Positions 1 through 10,484 of a DNA stretch of 64,000 nt are shown in pieces. Every line of letters starts with the position of its first letter. Position 1 is the first letter of the stretch. The stretch is taken from contig JACEEZ010026245.1 of assembly GCA_016584305.1 (NCBI GenBank), forward strand, positions 255,394-319,393, given 5' to 3'. Below the pieces are notes generated by a model, which did no database searches, was not told the DNA's origin, and worked only from the letters and a program-made list of their open reading frames with translations. The translations under genes were made by a program, and so were the position numbers. This stretch comes from Chionoecetes opilio (lineage: Eukaryota > Arthropoda > Malacostraca > Decapoda > Majidae).

Positions 1-79
1 TGTGGCTGTGTGTGTGTATACCTGTGCCTGTGTGTGTGTATACTGTGGCTGTGTGTGTATACCTGTGGCTGTGTGTGTG
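1..79. repeat. TG-rich tandem repeat
   Basis: A unit of about 20 bp built on TGTGGCTGTGTGTGTATACC repeats three to four times with small changes. The array runs in from the left edge, so its full length is unknown. Confidence 0.8.
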
Positions 80-317
80 TGGTAGTTCAGGTCATGGCTG
101 TATTTACCTAGTAGTTCAGGTCATGGCTGTATTTACCTGGTAGTTCAGGTCATGGCTGTATTTACCTAGTAGTTCAGGTCATGGCTGTATTTACCTTGTA
201 GTTCAGGTCATGGCTGTATTTACCTAGTAGTTCAGGTCATGGCTGTATTTGCCTAGTAGTTCAGGTCATGGCTGTATTTACCTGGTAGTTCGGGTCATGG
301 CTGTATTTGCCTAGTAG
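80..317. repeat. 29-bp minisatellite
   Basis: About eight near-identical copies of a 29-bp unit containing GTTCAGGTCATGGCTGTATT followed by TACCTA. The TTTACCTAGT motif resembles the LINE-B tail arrays at 46677-47647, so this may be another expanded retroelement tail. Bases 318-518 hold nothing I recognise. Confidence 0.85.
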
Positions 318-518
318 TGATATATCGACAGGACTTATATAATGTTGGACTGACATACATTTAAAGCTATGACCAAACCCCAGGAGCCTCTTGTAACTTC
401 CTTATTTTCTTATGTTCTTATGAGGCAAATATGTACCTAAGCTAGGGAATGCCTGTGCTATGCATGAGTGGCAGTGTGTACCAGTGCCTCCCCTGACTCA
501 CTAAACACCCTTACGTGG

Positions 519-775
519 CAGTAACCAGGGTAGAACAAGAAGTAACGGGTTCAAACTGGAAATACATAGATTTAAATAGGAAATAGGGAGAAACTGGTTT
601 ACAAATAGGGTGGTAAATGATTGGAATGAACTCAATCGTGGGGTAGTCAGTGCGGAGTCAATAGGGAGTTTTAAAAGGAGGCTAAACAAGTTCATGGATG
701 GGGATGAAAGGTGGATGTAGGTAGTGTTAAGTAACAGGAACTACCATGTGTAGGTCTCCTAGCCTCTTGTAGCTT
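519..775 (+). mobile_element. LINE-A 3' end (5'-truncated non-LTR retrotransposon)
   Basis: One plus-strand frame reads [15 protein letters not shown], then [17 protein letters not shown] and a stop. This is the usual C-terminal end of non-LTR reverse-transcriptase ORFs. A short 3' UTR follows (GTTAAGTAACAGGAACTACC, then GGTCTCCCAGCCTCTTGTAG) and ends in CTTATGTTCTTATG. The same module occurs more than a dozen times in the window on both strands. The clade within the non-LTR elements is not certain. Confidence 0.75.
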
Positions 776-1164
776 TCTTATGTTCTTATGTCTCCCAGCC
801 TCTTGTAGCTTTCTTATGTTCTTATGTCTCCCAGCCTCTTGTAGCTTCTTTATGTGGTTATGTCTCCCAGCCTCTTGTAGCTTCCTTATGTTCTTATGTC
901 TCCCAGCCTCTTGTAGCTTCCTTATGTTCTTATGTCTGCCGGCCTCTTATAGCTTCCTTATGTTCTTATGTTCTTATGTCTCCCAGCCTCTTGTAGCTTC
1001 CTTATGTTCTTATGTCTCCCAGCCTCTTGTAGCTTCCTTATGTTCCTATGTCTCCCAGCCTCTTATAGCTTCCTTATGTTCTTATGTCTCCCAGCCTCTT
1101 ATAGCTTCCTTATGTTCTTATGTCTCCCAGCTTCTTATAGCTTCCTTATGTTCTTATGTTCTTA
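776..1164 (+). repeat. 36-bp array grown from a LINE-A tail
   Basis: About eleven copies of a 36-bp unit (CTTATGTCTCCCAGCCTCTT, then GTAGCTTCCTTATGTT), directly continuous with the preceding LINE-A tail. The array ends at the splice acceptor of the next MRPL43 exon. The open frames through it are consequences of the 36-bp periodicity. Confidence 0.85.
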
Positions 1165-1170
1165 TGGCAG

Positions 1171-1729
1171 TGAACGGGGGCGAGGAATACATGTCAACAC
1201 AGAACCACACCTGTGAGGACGTGCACAAGTGGGTGGCGTACCTGCGGGGTCGGTCCGGCTACCCCACGGAGAGGATACGCAAGTACCAGCACACGGACCA
1301 CCCCTCCATCCAAGGCGTCTGGACCCCCTGGACCCACCGCCACCCCGCCATCAACATCAAGGACTACCCCTGTGTGAGTCACCCCAGCCGTTTCTTCTTT
1401 CTGTTTAACCCCTTGAGGCCCAGAACGTAATTTCCATTGTACAGCTACTCTGGGTACCATTAGACAATTATAATGAATATAAGTAATGTTTTATAGATAT
1501 GACCTGTTGAGTGACCTGCGTGACCTGCGTGAGTGACCCCTCCTTTTCTTCTTCCTCTTTCTGTTTAATCCCTTGAGACCCAGGCTTCATATATTTTTGC
1601 CCTTACTGTCCGTGGCAAGCACAAGTAAGGTCAGTGTTGGCCTGTGTGTCGTTGCAGGAGGAGCTCTCTGCGGCCCCCCAGACGGAGCCCACCGCCACAC
1701 ACCGGCTGCTGGAGCTGTACGAGAGACAG

Positions 1730-1765
<36 letters not shown>

Positions 1766-1795
1766 CAGGAGGCAGCGAAGAGCTCGGCCGCGTGA
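1171..1795 (+). CDS. MRPL43: Mitochondrial ribosomal protein L43, last two coding exons (5' end outside window)
   Basis: A component of the large subunit of the mitochondrial ribosome. Exon 1171-1373 follows acceptor TTATGGCAG and ends at donor TGT|GTGAGT. Its first codon is split: an incoming base plus TG would restore the Leu of the family's LNG motif. It encodes the thioredoxin-like core, with ERIRKYQHTDHPSIQGVWTP matching the RIRKPFHTDNPSIQGQWHP region of human MRPL43. Exon 1658-1795 follows TCGTTGCAG and encodes EELSAAPQTEPTATHRLLEL, about ten glutamines from a CAG run, and a TGA stop. Together about 113 residues are present; some 70 N-terminal residues should lie left of the window. The CAG tract may be length-polymorphic. 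The acceptor of the first exon lies directly behind a LINE-A tail array. Confidence 0.85.
1405..1508 (+). mobile_element. Truncated piggyBac-like MITE in MRPL43 intron
   Basis: It starts TTAACCCCTTGAGGCCCAGA and follows the MITE consensus for about 100 bp, then breaks. A second start-like piece (TTTAATCCCTTGAGACCCAG) lies at 1565-1584, preceded by another GTGAGTGACCCC, which suggests a small local duplication of the intron start. Confidence 0.7.
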
Positions 1796-1964
1796 TGCCA
1801 CCTGCCCCCTCAGTGCAGCCGTCTGTTGTTGAGGTTACTCCGGTGGATGAGCGTATAATGCCGGTGTGGATGAAACACACACTGGGTTTCATGTCTCTCG
1901 TTGCAGTGTACGCTCCTACCGAGGTGTGTCAAACGGAAGAGAAGGAGAAGTTCTATGCCCTCCC

Positions 1965-2176
1965 TTGACCCCTTGATGCCTAGATCTTTCCTTGGCTATA
2001 TAAAATTGTCTGTTGTTAGCCATAAAATTACGAAAAGTAACTAAATAAACCAAATTATCTAGTGGACAAGGGTACTAAACAGGTCATAGCTATAACACAT
2101 TGCTTATATTCACTAAAAATCGTCTAATGGCACCCAAATTACAATGGAAATTACGTTCTGGGCCTCAAGGGGTTAA
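1965..2176 (-). mobile_element. piggyBac-like MITE, about 212 bp
   Basis: It runs from a degenerate TTGACCCCTTGATGCCTAGA to CTCAAGGGGTTAA, with inverted ends matching the other copies at 11101, 46293, 57857 and 61713. It lies in the probable 3' UTR of MRPL43. Confidence 0.75.
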
Positions 2177-2237
2177 GCTGCTCCCTAAAGCTTTACTTCT
2201 GTACATAATGTTTTGTGTTTATATTGTACAAGTGTAG

Positions 2238-2243
2238 ATTAAA
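2238..2243 (+). terminator. Possible poly(A) signal of MRPL43
   Basis: ATTAAA lies about 440 bp after the MRPL43 stop, downstream of the MITE. It is the best variant signal seen there; no transcript evidence is available. Confidence 0.3.
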
Positions 2244-2565
2244 GATGAAGTTCAATTATATTTCCTGTGTTATATTGACCTTTTTTATATATATGGCTTG
2301 AAGATTTTTTTTCTTCCTTGGCCAGTCCTTTGTGATGGGAGAAAAAAAAAAAAAAAAAAAAAGTTGAGACCTGCTGTGGCCACCCCCTCCAGAGTGGCTG
2401 CCAAGGAACAGGTCATAGGCTAGACTAGACTTGTGCAGCATGTATATATGGTTCTCTAAGACTTATACATTATTCTGCCTTCAACATTGTCAGAGATGCA
2501 CAATATACTATAATATCATAGAAAGACTACACAGATATTTGGTATTTGGTATTTTTGTATCATTG

Positions 2566-2905
2566 GAATGGAGTCAGTCGTGGGGTAGTTAGTGCGGAGT
2601 CAATAGGGAGTTTTAAAAGGAGGCTGGATAGCTTTATGGATGGGATGAATGGTGGATGTAGCCTGTAGGTAGTGTTAAGTAACAGGAACTACCACGTGTA
2701 GGTCTCCCAGCCTCTTGTAGCTTCCTTATTTTCTTGTGGACTTTTAGTTCTTGTGGACTTTATTCTCCATTCTACACACTTTAACCTGGCTTAATTACTT
2801 TAAATGTATGGTAGGTGGATGTAGGCTATAGTGTTAAGTAACAGGAACTACCACGTGTAGGTCTCATGGCCTCTTGTAGCTTCCTTATTTTCTTATGTTC
2901 TTATG
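2566..2905 (+). mobile_element. Two LINE-A 3'-end fragments
   Basis: The first (2566-2740) keeps the last codons of the RT frame and the 3' tail. The second (2809-2905) keeps only the tail and ends TTCTTATGTTCTTATG. Confidence 0.7.
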
Positions 2906-2992
2906 TAAATACCTGCTGATATTTAATTAAGATTATAACCTTTACCTATATAGTTCCTGTTATGCACGGGTATTGGAAAGAAGGTACAACCA

Positions 2993-3249
2993 CCGTAGAT
3001 AACACTATAGTTGCCAGTCACTTGCCACTGCACTAATGTCGCCAGGTATAATATATTACGAATTTTAGCATCACTACTGACTTTGATGTGCCACTGAAGA
3101 CATATAGTGTGATGCACATAATATAAACTACTGTGCATACCTCTTCAGTGGCACATAAAAGTCTGTAGTGAGGCTAAAATTCGTAATATATTGTGCCTGG
3201 CGACATTAGTGCAGTGGCAAGTGACTGGCGATTATAGTGTTATCTACGG
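2993..3249. mobile_element. Palindromic MITE (family PAL1), 257 bp
   Basis: The element reads CCGTAGATAACACTATAGTT at the left and its near-exact reverse complement at the right, with pairing through almost the whole length. Full relatives lie at 50001-50262 and 57422-57685, a decayed one at 37117-37329, and the left end of another at 63921-64000. No open frame is conserved between copies. Confidence 0.8.
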
Positions 3250-4422
3250 TAGGTCTCAAGGAAGAAAAGTAAATAGATAAAAAAACAAAATCATCGAGAA
3301 AAAGCTATGGTTTAGGTAAGTTTCTGATGTTATTCTACTGCTGATATAACACTATTTCATTCTTTCCACAGCAGTCAATAGTTAAAGTAAGGCTATGTAC
3401 GGTTCTTCTGTTACTTTATTACTTCTTATACTATGTTTCCTTCATCCTTTCATTCCTATAGAAGAGAGAGATAGAGACTGAAATACAGTATAATATAAAA
3501 ATAAGGCTATAAAAGTAAGGCAAGGTACGGTTCTTCTGTTACTTTATTTCCTTCTTACTTCATTCCTACATGAGAGAGAGAGAGAGTGAAATATAATGGC
3601 TTTTCTAATAGACCAATATGTTATTTTCAGAAATTTGCCTACGTTTAAAGGACAAAGACATATATCTCGCCTGTATTGCAATTAGATAACCCTAGAGCCA
3701 TGTATGTCTTCCCCTGTTTCGCTATCCCAGCCTTTGACAATAAAATAATAGAGAAAAACGTTTAGAAATGAGAAGCGAGTCAGCTGAAAACGTTTGCAAA
3801 TTTGCCGCCAACAAAATACGCACATAAGGTATTTTTTCGCAGTTACTATTACAAAGAAGGTCTATTGTTTAACTTTACTAGACTTTTTAAGGGTCTAACT
3901 ATAGGTATTGATTTTTGTAACACATAATAGATGCTAATAATGTATCAATAGCCGTAAGAAGTATAAAATAAGGGCATGTTTTCCTTCTAGGCCGCCCGAC
4001 CACCACCATCACCACCGCCAGCCTCCCGCCTGCCGTGCTACAACTTTTTCTACATTTGAGGTAAACAACGAGCCTTCTACCCCCTACACCTCCCTCACAC
4101 CTTGACCCAGACACAGAACAGGTCACCGTGCATGCCTCGGGTACATAATAATGAGGCTGAACACTGGGATAGCCGTGAGGGAGGGGAGAATAGGGTGATG
4201 GTTTTGACAGCTGGCCGGGGAGAGCAGAGCCACGTGTGTGTGTCTGGCTGTCCAGGGTGACGCAACTCTTCAGCCATGGGGTTCACGGGACGTCCCACCG
4301 CGGCCTGGAGGGGAGGCATAACCCTGGAGCAGTGCTGGGTATGTGGGGTGTCTAGGAATGTTAGGCTGAGGTGTGGGTGAAAGTGTAGGTCACCCGGCGG
4401 ACCAGCTGGGCGGGGGTATTAT
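3250..4422. other. Intergenic region, no gene recognised; possible ABCE1 promoter side
   Basis: Mostly unique, AT-rich to about 3980 with short GA runs, then GC-richer to about 4420. The GC-rich part holds potential splice donors (TTTGAG|GTAAAC near 4060, CTGG|GTATGT near 4338) that could end a non-coding ABCE1 first exon. I cannot choose between them. Confidence 0.3.
4287..4296. promoter_or_regulatory. Palindrome GGGACGTCCC upstream of ABCE1
   Basis: A perfect 10-bp palindrome with an ACGT core, followed by RCCGCG and, about 15 bp further, GGCATAAC. A very similar block stands about 100 bp upstream of the MRPL13 start codon at 18982. It may be a shared promoter element or part of an unrecognised repeat. 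Confidence 0.3.
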
Positions 4423-4665
4423 TTTACACTAGGACCGAAATTGGGCGTGTGGTTTCTGGATACCTTATTCTAGGAAACATTCTCTCTATGAGCTTCCGTC
4501 GCAAATCATTACTTTTGGAGATATGACAAGTTGTTTATAGGGAGGCGAGAGACAAGTGTTTACGTCCGCCACACTCTTCTTCCTCTTGTGACCTGCATCG
4601 CCTCTGTTCTTCCCTTGCCGCGGACACTTTTTTTAATGCAGATTTGGCTTTAGTTAGAAGGTTGG

Positions 4666-5000
4666 GTAATAATGGAGGAGAGTTTCACGTTCGTTTTCAG
4701 AGACACCAACTATTTTTTCTTGGCCTACAATAGGTGCTTGTTCTAATGGTGCTAGTTTTATTTTGCGCAAATAAAAAAAAATTAAACCTAACTTAACCTT
4801 ATGTTTTAATGAAACCTAACCTAACCTTAAAGGTTTTAAAGAAACCCTAACCTTAACCACAAAATATATATATTTTTTTTTTTTTTTTTTTGGTTTGCAC
4901 AAAATAAAACTAGCACCATCAGAACAAGCACCTATTGTAGGCCAAGAAAAAATAGTTGGTGTCTCTGAAAACGAACGTGAAACTCTCCTCCATTATAACC
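4666..5000. mobile_element. Inner foldback element with CCTAA-like core
   Basis: About 120-bp inverted arms (left arm GGTAATAATGGAGGAGAGTT; right arm ends CTCCTCCATTATAACC) flank a loop with T-runs and repeats of the kind AACCTAACCTTA. A second copy is at 18018-18385. Confidence 0.75.
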
Positions 5001-5040
5001 GGAGGTTAAAGAGTGGGAATAGGTTAGGTTAGGTTGGTAC

Positions 5041-5330
5041 TCCAGGGGTAGTGTAGGGGAAGCACACTCGGTTCACAACCGAGAAGTCCCGGGTTCGATC
5101 CCCGGGCAGAGCGGAAACAGTTGGGCTGTTTCCTTAAAACCCGAGCCCCTGTCCACCCAGCAGTGAATGGGTACCGGGTGTTAGCCGGGGGTTTGTAACC
5201 CCCCTCCCGGGGTGCTGGCTTCGGCCAACACTGTAAGCACTAGCAGACTGCTCTCTAGGGGTAGTCTGAGAGAGAGCTGTCTGGTTACCGTGGAGATCCA
5301 TCTCAGCTGCGTCGATAACTGACAAAATTC
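5041..5330 (+). mobile_element. tRNA-derived SINE
   Basis: The head has an anticodon-like stem-loop (CTCGG TTCACAA CCGAG, anticodon CAC as in valine tRNA) and a perfect T-arm (CCGGG TTCGATC CCCGG). The acceptor stem does not pair, so it is not a working tRNA. The body (CCTGTCCACCCAGCAGTGAA, then TACCGGGTGTTAGCC) matches the decapod SINE type I remember. The tail ends in ATCAAACATCAAA. Confidence 0.75.
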
Positions 5331-5561
5331 TTCAAACATCAAACATCAAAGGTTAGATTAGTGAGTCTAAAGGTGGGGTTAGGTTAGTTTAATTTTGATA
5401 TCTCATACACTCCTTCCTATTAAAAACGTCTATTATATCTCTGAAAGTAATGATTTGCAACGGAAGTTCATAGAGAATGTTTCTTAGAATCTATTAAGGT
5501 TAACAGAAACCACACTCCCAATTGTGTAGGGAATTTCGGTCTTAGTGTAAAAATTTACCCC

Positions 5562-6209
5562 GTGTACTGCAGGATGGTGTGTTCTGAGTGTCTGATGAAG
5601 ATGCACCGCCTGATATATTATGTGGGCTTAGAAAGTAACGATTTGGGAACCTGGAACTGTCGCCGATAGGAATTCTCGCCCCGACACAAACCTGGAACTC
5701 TCGTCGACGTGGTCATTTTCGTCAACAGTTCCACTTGTAATAGATGAAAAAGAAGAGACCGCGCAGTCCTCGTCCATTTTTACCGAATATAGGGTATTTC
5801 AGTATACTGTATCTCATTTTTCAAAGACATTATTATTTTCTATGGCTAATATTTAGGACATTACTGTGTCTGGGCTCAAGTATTTTTCACCTTTCTACTG
5901 TTTCTACAGGTCAGAATGAGTGTGAAAGTAACAATGAAATGTTGTGCAAACATTACATTTTGTATAGGCTAGGTCAGGTCAGGTTATTATTTGATGCTTT
6001 TATAAATGGCGTGTTTTTCCCGTCAAAACTTCTAAAAAGTGTATTTTTAGAAACTTCATCAATTTTTTGAATTGCAAAAGACACTTTTTTCAGGTTTGCA
6101 CAGGAAAAAACTATCTCCATTAGGAAAAGTATCACATAGTAAGCAAAAAAAATATTGAAATTGCCTGATAATCTTGCAAGAGTCATAAACGAAATTTTTC
6201 CCCCGGCAG
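5562..6209. other. Region before ABCE1 with decayed repeats and probable 5' UTR intron end
   Basis: Bases 5748-6140 resemble in part the foldback element at 21308-21493 (CCGCGCAGTCCTCGTCCATT in inverted orientation). A block at 5655-5680 also recurs inverted at 18759-18785. AATTTTTCCCCCGGCAG ends at 6209, 18 bp before the ABCE1 start codon, and looks like the acceptor of a 5' UTR intron. Confidence 0.45.
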
Positions 6210-6227
6210 AGCCCGAGCCCGAGCACC

Positions 6228-8078
6228 ATGGCGCCGCGCAAGAAGCAGGATGACGGGGAGAAGCAGACTCGCATCGCCATCGTCAACACAGAGAAGTGCA
6301 AGCCCAAGCGATGCCGGCAGGAGTGCAAGAAGTCGTGCCCGGTGGTGAGGATGGGCAAGCTGTGCATCGAGGTGACCACCAACGACAAGATGGCCTCCAT
6401 CAGCGAGGAGCTCTGCATCGGCTGCGGCATCTGCGTCAAGAAGTGTCCCTTCGAGGCCATCATGATTATCAACCTGCCCAGCAACCTGGAGAAGGAGACC
6501 GTCCACCGCTACAACAAGAACTCCTTCAAGCTCCACCGCCTGCCCGTGCCGCGCCGCGGGGAGGTGCTGGGTCTGGTGGGCACCAACGGCATCGGCAAGT
6601 CCACCGCCCTCAAGATCCTGGCCGGCAAGCTCAAGCCCAACCTGGGACAGTTCTCGGACCCCCCGGACTGGACCAACATCCTCACCTACTTCCGCGGCAA
6701 CGAGCTGCAGAACTACTTCACGCGCATCCTGGAGGACGCGCTGAAGGCCATCATCAAGCCCCAGTATGTGGACCAGATCCCCAAGGCTGTGAAGGGCGCC
6801 GTGCAGGACCTGCTGCACAAGAAGGACGACATGGGCCGCATGGACGAAATCCTGGAAGCCCTGGACCTGCGGGCCGTGCTCAACCGCAACATTGAGGACC
6901 TGTCCGGCGGGGAGCTGCAGCGCTTTGCCATCGCCATGGTGTGCATCCAGGATGCCAACATCTACATGTACGACGAGCCGTCCTCCTACCTGGACGTGAA
7001 GCAGCGCCTCAACGCCTCCCGCGCCATCCGCTCCATGGTGCGCAGCGACAACTACGTGGTGGTGGTGGAGCACGACCTGGCCGTCCTGGATTACCTCTCA
7101 GACTTCATCTGCTGCCTGTACGGCCAGCCGGGCGCCTACGGGGTGGTCACCGTGCCCTTCTCCGTGCGCGAGGGCATCAACGTCTTCCTGGACGGCTTCG
7201 TGCCCACCGAGAACCTGCGCTTCCGGGAGGAGTCGCTGACCTTCAAGGTGTCTGACCAGCTCAGCGAGGAGGAGATCAAGCGCATGTGTCGCTTCAAGTA
7301 CCCGCACATGACCAAGAAGATGGGGGAGTTCCAGCTGACGGTGGAGGCCGGCAACTTCACGGACTCTGAGATCATGGTGCTGCTGGGCGAGAACGGCACG
7401 GGCAAGACCACCTTCATCAGGATGCTGGCCGGCCGCCTCGACCCGGACCACGGCAAGTCGGATCTGCCGGAGCTGCACATCTCCTACAAGCCACAGAAGA
7501 TCAGCCCCAAGAGCCAGTCCACCGTGCGGCAGCTCCTGCACGACAAGATCCGCGACGCCTACATCCACCCACAGTTTGTGACGGACGTGATGAAGCCCAT
7601 GAAGATCGAGGAGCTGATAGAGCAGGAGGTCCAGCACCTGTCCGGGGGGGAGCTGCAGCGCGTGGCCCTCACTCTGTGTCTGGGCAACCCCGCCGAGGTG
7701 TACCTGGTGGACGAGCCCTCCGCCTACCTGGACTCCGAGCAGCGTCTGGCCGCCGCCAAGGTCATCAAGCGCTACATCATGCACGCCAAGAAGACGGCCT
7801 TCGTGGTGGAGCACGACTTCATCATGGCCACCTACCTGGCGGACCGCGTCATCGTGTTCGAGGGCATTCCCTCCATCACCACCACCGCCAACGCCCCCCA
7901 GACCCTCGTGTCCGGCATGAACAAGTTCCTGGAGATGCTCGGCATCACCTTCCGCCGAGACCCGAACAACTTCCGGCCGCGCATCAACAAGGACTCCAGC
8001 CAGAAGGACGCCGAGCAGAAGAGCTCCGGCAACTACTTCTTCCTGGACGTGGACGGCAAGAATGACGGCAAGCACTGA
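6228..8078 (+). CDS. ABCE1: ABCE1 (RNase L inhibitor / Rli1 / Pixie), ribosome-recycling ATPase
   Basis: Cytosolic twin-ATPase that splits 80S ribosomes after termination and acts in initiation. The frame encodes 616 aa (human 599). The N-terminal domain carries two 4Fe-4S sites: Cys24, 29, 33, 37 and Cys63, 66, 69, 73. NBD1 has Walker [10 protein letters not shown] (118-126), signature LSGGELQR (225-232), Walker [11 protein letters not shown] (247-256) and H-loop His282. NBD2 has GENGTGKTT (387-395), LSGGELQR (471-478), DEPSAYLD (from 495) and His529. All catalytic residues are present. The start was chosen because TRIAIVN follows after 13 residues, as in other ABCE1 proteins; the N-terminus is a few residues longer than human. 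The whole CDS has no intron and is strongly G/C-ending, unlike the split genes around it. A 5' UTR intron is likely (acceptor at 6209). Confidence 0.97.
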   Translation: MAPRKKQDDGEKQTRIAIVNTEKCKPKRCRQECKKSCPVVRMGKLCIEVTTNDKMASISEELCIGCGICVKKCPFEAIMIINLPSNLEKETVHRYNKNSFKLHRLPVPRRGEVLGLVGTNGIGKSTALKILAGKLKPNLGQFSDPPDWTNILTYFRGNELQNYFTRILEDALKAIIKPQYVDQIPKAVKGAVQDLLHKKDDMGRMDEILEALDLRAVLNRNIEDLSGGELQRFAIAMVCIQDANIYMYDEPSSYLDVKQRLNASRAIRSMVRSDNYVVVVEHDLAVLDYLSDFICCLYGQPGAYGVVTVPFSVREGINVFLDGFVPTENLRFREESLTFKVSDQLSEEEIKRMCRFKYPHMTKKMGEFQLTVEAGNFTDSEIMVLLGENGTGKTTFIRMLAGRLDPDHGKSDLPELHISYKPQKISPKSQSTVRQLLHDKIRDAYIHPQFVTDVMKPMKIEELIEQEVQHLSGGELQRVALTLCLGNPAEVYLVDEPSAYLDSEQRLAAAKVIKRYIMHAKKTAFVVEHDFIMATYLADRVIVFEGIPSITTTANAPQTLVSGMNKFLEMLGITFRRDPNNFRPRINKDSSQKDAEQKSSGNYFFLDVDGKNDGKH

Positions 8079-8774
8079 GGCCCCGACGCTACTCGGCGAC
8101 AGTCATGAAACGCAGCGCGGGCCCTCGGCCATCAAGAGTGAGCCACGCAGTGCTGAGCTACAGTGGAGGAGGAAGGCAGTGTGTGCGTGTGTGTTCACAG
8201 TATCATGGTTCATCTCATTACTATTACCATCATCACTCAGAGGAAGGGGAGAGGCAAGGCAAGGGCTGGGCGGCCACAGCCACCCGTCCTGGGCTCTCCC
8301 TCACACCACTTCTCAAAAAGGTGTTTATTTGCAAACACCTCCAATGTAGTATTTAGATATTTGCTTTAATGAATAGCTCAGACCCTTGACCATTATAGCA
8401 CCCTCCTTGCTGCTGTTGCCTGCTAGACATCAATACTCATTTATTCAGCTTGGGGAAGACGTCAGGGGTGGCGTGGGCGCCGCCTCGGCGGGGGGGGGGG
8501 AGGTGAAGCTTGAAATTGCTCCTTCAATTGTTTGAACAGATTTGCATACAAAATTATTCAGAAGGGATTGCTGCAGGGACACCTATAGAGGGATATAAAT
8601 ATTTGTTATTGTTGACATTTCTCAAATTTTACTGACTGAATATAACGGTGAAATCTTTCAGGCTTTTTATAAGATATTCATAAATAATACTGGTGTTATT
8701 TTTTGCTCTGTTCTGCATATCACGAGTGTCAGTGTACATAGAGAGTATAGGACTAGACAGAACCCTTAAAGCTA
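8079..8774 (+). other. Probable ABCE1 3' UTR and downstream DNA
   Basis: No further gene is recognised. There is no clear AATAAA close to the stop; only weak variants such as TATAAA occur (near 8593). A G-run lies near 8490. Confidence 0.35.
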
Positions 8775-8912
8775 TTGCTGTTATTATTTATTTTTATATT
8801 ATTATTATTATTTATTTTTATATTATTATTATTATTTATTTTTATATTATTATTATTATTTATTTTTATATTATTATTATTATTTATTTTTATATTATTA
8901 TTATTATTTGTT
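8775..8912. repeat. 24-bp AT-only minisatellite
   Basis: Five to six copies of a 24-bp unit made of TTATTATTATTATTTATTTT plus TATA. Confidence 0.9.
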
Positions 8913-8929
8913 TTTTTGAGTAGGCTAGT

Positions 8930-9299
8930 CTTGAGAGGCCCGGTGTTGCAGTGGTGGTGGTGTTTGAGGGAGCCACCACAGCTTGGTGGTGTGTGGCGCA
9001 CAGCCCTGCCCGTGGCCACCACAGCCCGGGCCACAGAGGCATCCCGCTGTGGTGCCTTGTCTGCCCGGCCCTCACCCCTTCCTCACCAGGTCTCATCTCT
9101 CATTCCATCCAACCCGCCATTACCTCACCACAACCTTGTCTCCTGTGCCTGCCAACCCCTGGACGGCAACCACCACACAGGGGCCGTTATGTCCATCACA
9201 GCCCTCAAGTGAACCTCCAGGGCCTACCATCCCAGCCTCAGAAGTCACTGCCTACAGGCGCTATAGGCACAAATGTAAAATAAAAAAAAAAAAAAAAAA
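8930..9299 (+). repeat. Dispersed GC-rich repeat ending in poly(A)
   Basis: The block AACCTCCAGGGCCTACCATC, followed by CACTGCCTACAGGCGCTATA, recurs at 44880-44960. The sequence ends AATAAA plus a run of A at 9281-9299, as expected of a retroposed copy. Its origin is unknown to me. Confidence 0.5.
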
Positions 9300-10484
9300 G
9301 GGTTCAGCCATCCCCATAACCTCCAGGGGAAGCAAGGAGTGATGGCGGTGGGCACAGTTATCATGGCTTGTCAGCTTTTACAGAAACAAATTATATTTAT
9401 AAAGTAAAAAAAGGTATACACATTATTAGGTGAGCCGCCATCCTTGTCTGCCTTGTATCTTTGAGCAGTGTAATGTTTCCCCGAGGCCGGGCGTCTACGG
9501 GCATCAGGAGTTTGATGCAGAAAAATACTTTTTATTATGGAGGAGTTTTTGGTAAGAAGAAAATAGTTTTGGGGATATATAGCGGGCATGATTTGAGGCG
9601 TTGATTGCTACGGTGCTGTGTGTGTGCTCTGAGCGGAGTGGTCAGGGTGTGGGGTGTGTACAGGGTTGAGCGTTGCGTGGACAGTGTCGGTGCTGGCGGG
9701 GACACAGGCTGGCTGGCCGCCAAGACTCTCTACACTTGTTACATGTTATCAGTTTTCTTATGGATGTAAACAACAATAACAAAGGTAAAAGGTCATTTTT
9801 CTTTTATTTACAACCAGTATTTCATGGTGTATGATTTATTCCAAAGAATCTTTATCTATTAATGCAAATGAGACGCATGATTCCATTGGTGATTTTATTT
9901 ACAAGATCTTGCAAGACTATCCAAGACTAAGTATCCTTGCATGCACCTAAAGGACTGGCCAGAAGAGCGGCCTGATCAGATGGTCGGCGGGCATGCCCGT
10001 TATTGGGCACATTTGACGGGCTAACCATCAAACTGCCCGAGCCCCGTTGAGGGAAACCACCGTGCTGTGCCCGGTGGTTTGAGCTTCAACGCTGCCAGAC
10101 TAAGGTAACATTGTGTGCCCATAGCAGGCTTGCCTCCCACATCCCACGCATTGTACCACTGTTCACATCAGGAACTTGCCATGTCTACACAATACTTTCT
10201 TCCTCTCAGCAATACTGGCTGCCATGTTTATCACCGCACTCCACTACCTTCTCGCATCGTCGGGCATACCCGCCAATTCATGGATTTGGCCGTGGGGACA
10301 ACATTCACGGGCATGCCCGGCAGGATTTGCCCGCTGGTCTGGACAGGACTTAACACACACACATTCACACTGGCTTTCATTCTGCCAAACAACATAACTT
10401 TATGATGTCATTCTTTGCACTATTATCCTGCATGAAATATTTGTCACGTCCTAGTGAGGGATTTATAATGATTTTGTGACATCA
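9300..10484. other. Intergenic, no gene recognised
   Basis: ABCE1 and MRPL13 point toward each other here. GGGCATGCCCG palindromes at about 9989 and 10310, and loosely inverted flanks, suggest an old element at about 9950-10350, but the arms match poorly. Confidence 0.3.

Larger units (their letters stand above)
4423..5561. mobile_element. Composite foldback element (outer shell)
   Basis: Bases 4423-4530 and 5432-5561 are inverted copies: TTACACTAGGACCGAAATTG and AAACATTCTCTCTATGAGCT recur in reverse complement at the right end. The interior holds a second foldback element and a tRNA-derived SINE, so this is a nest of at least three insertions. Confidence 0.7.

Noticed and set aside
5041..5115. 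Functional tRNA-Val gene
   Set aside because: Anticodon and T arms fold, but the acceptor stem does not pair and the sequence continues as a SINE body.
6183..8075. Long antisense frames (296 and 325 aa) over ABCE1
   Set aside because: Shadow frames caused by the extreme GC content at third positions.
9950..10350. Inverted-repeat element with GGGCATGCCCG
   Set aside because: Arms match over short stretches only; borders cannot be set.
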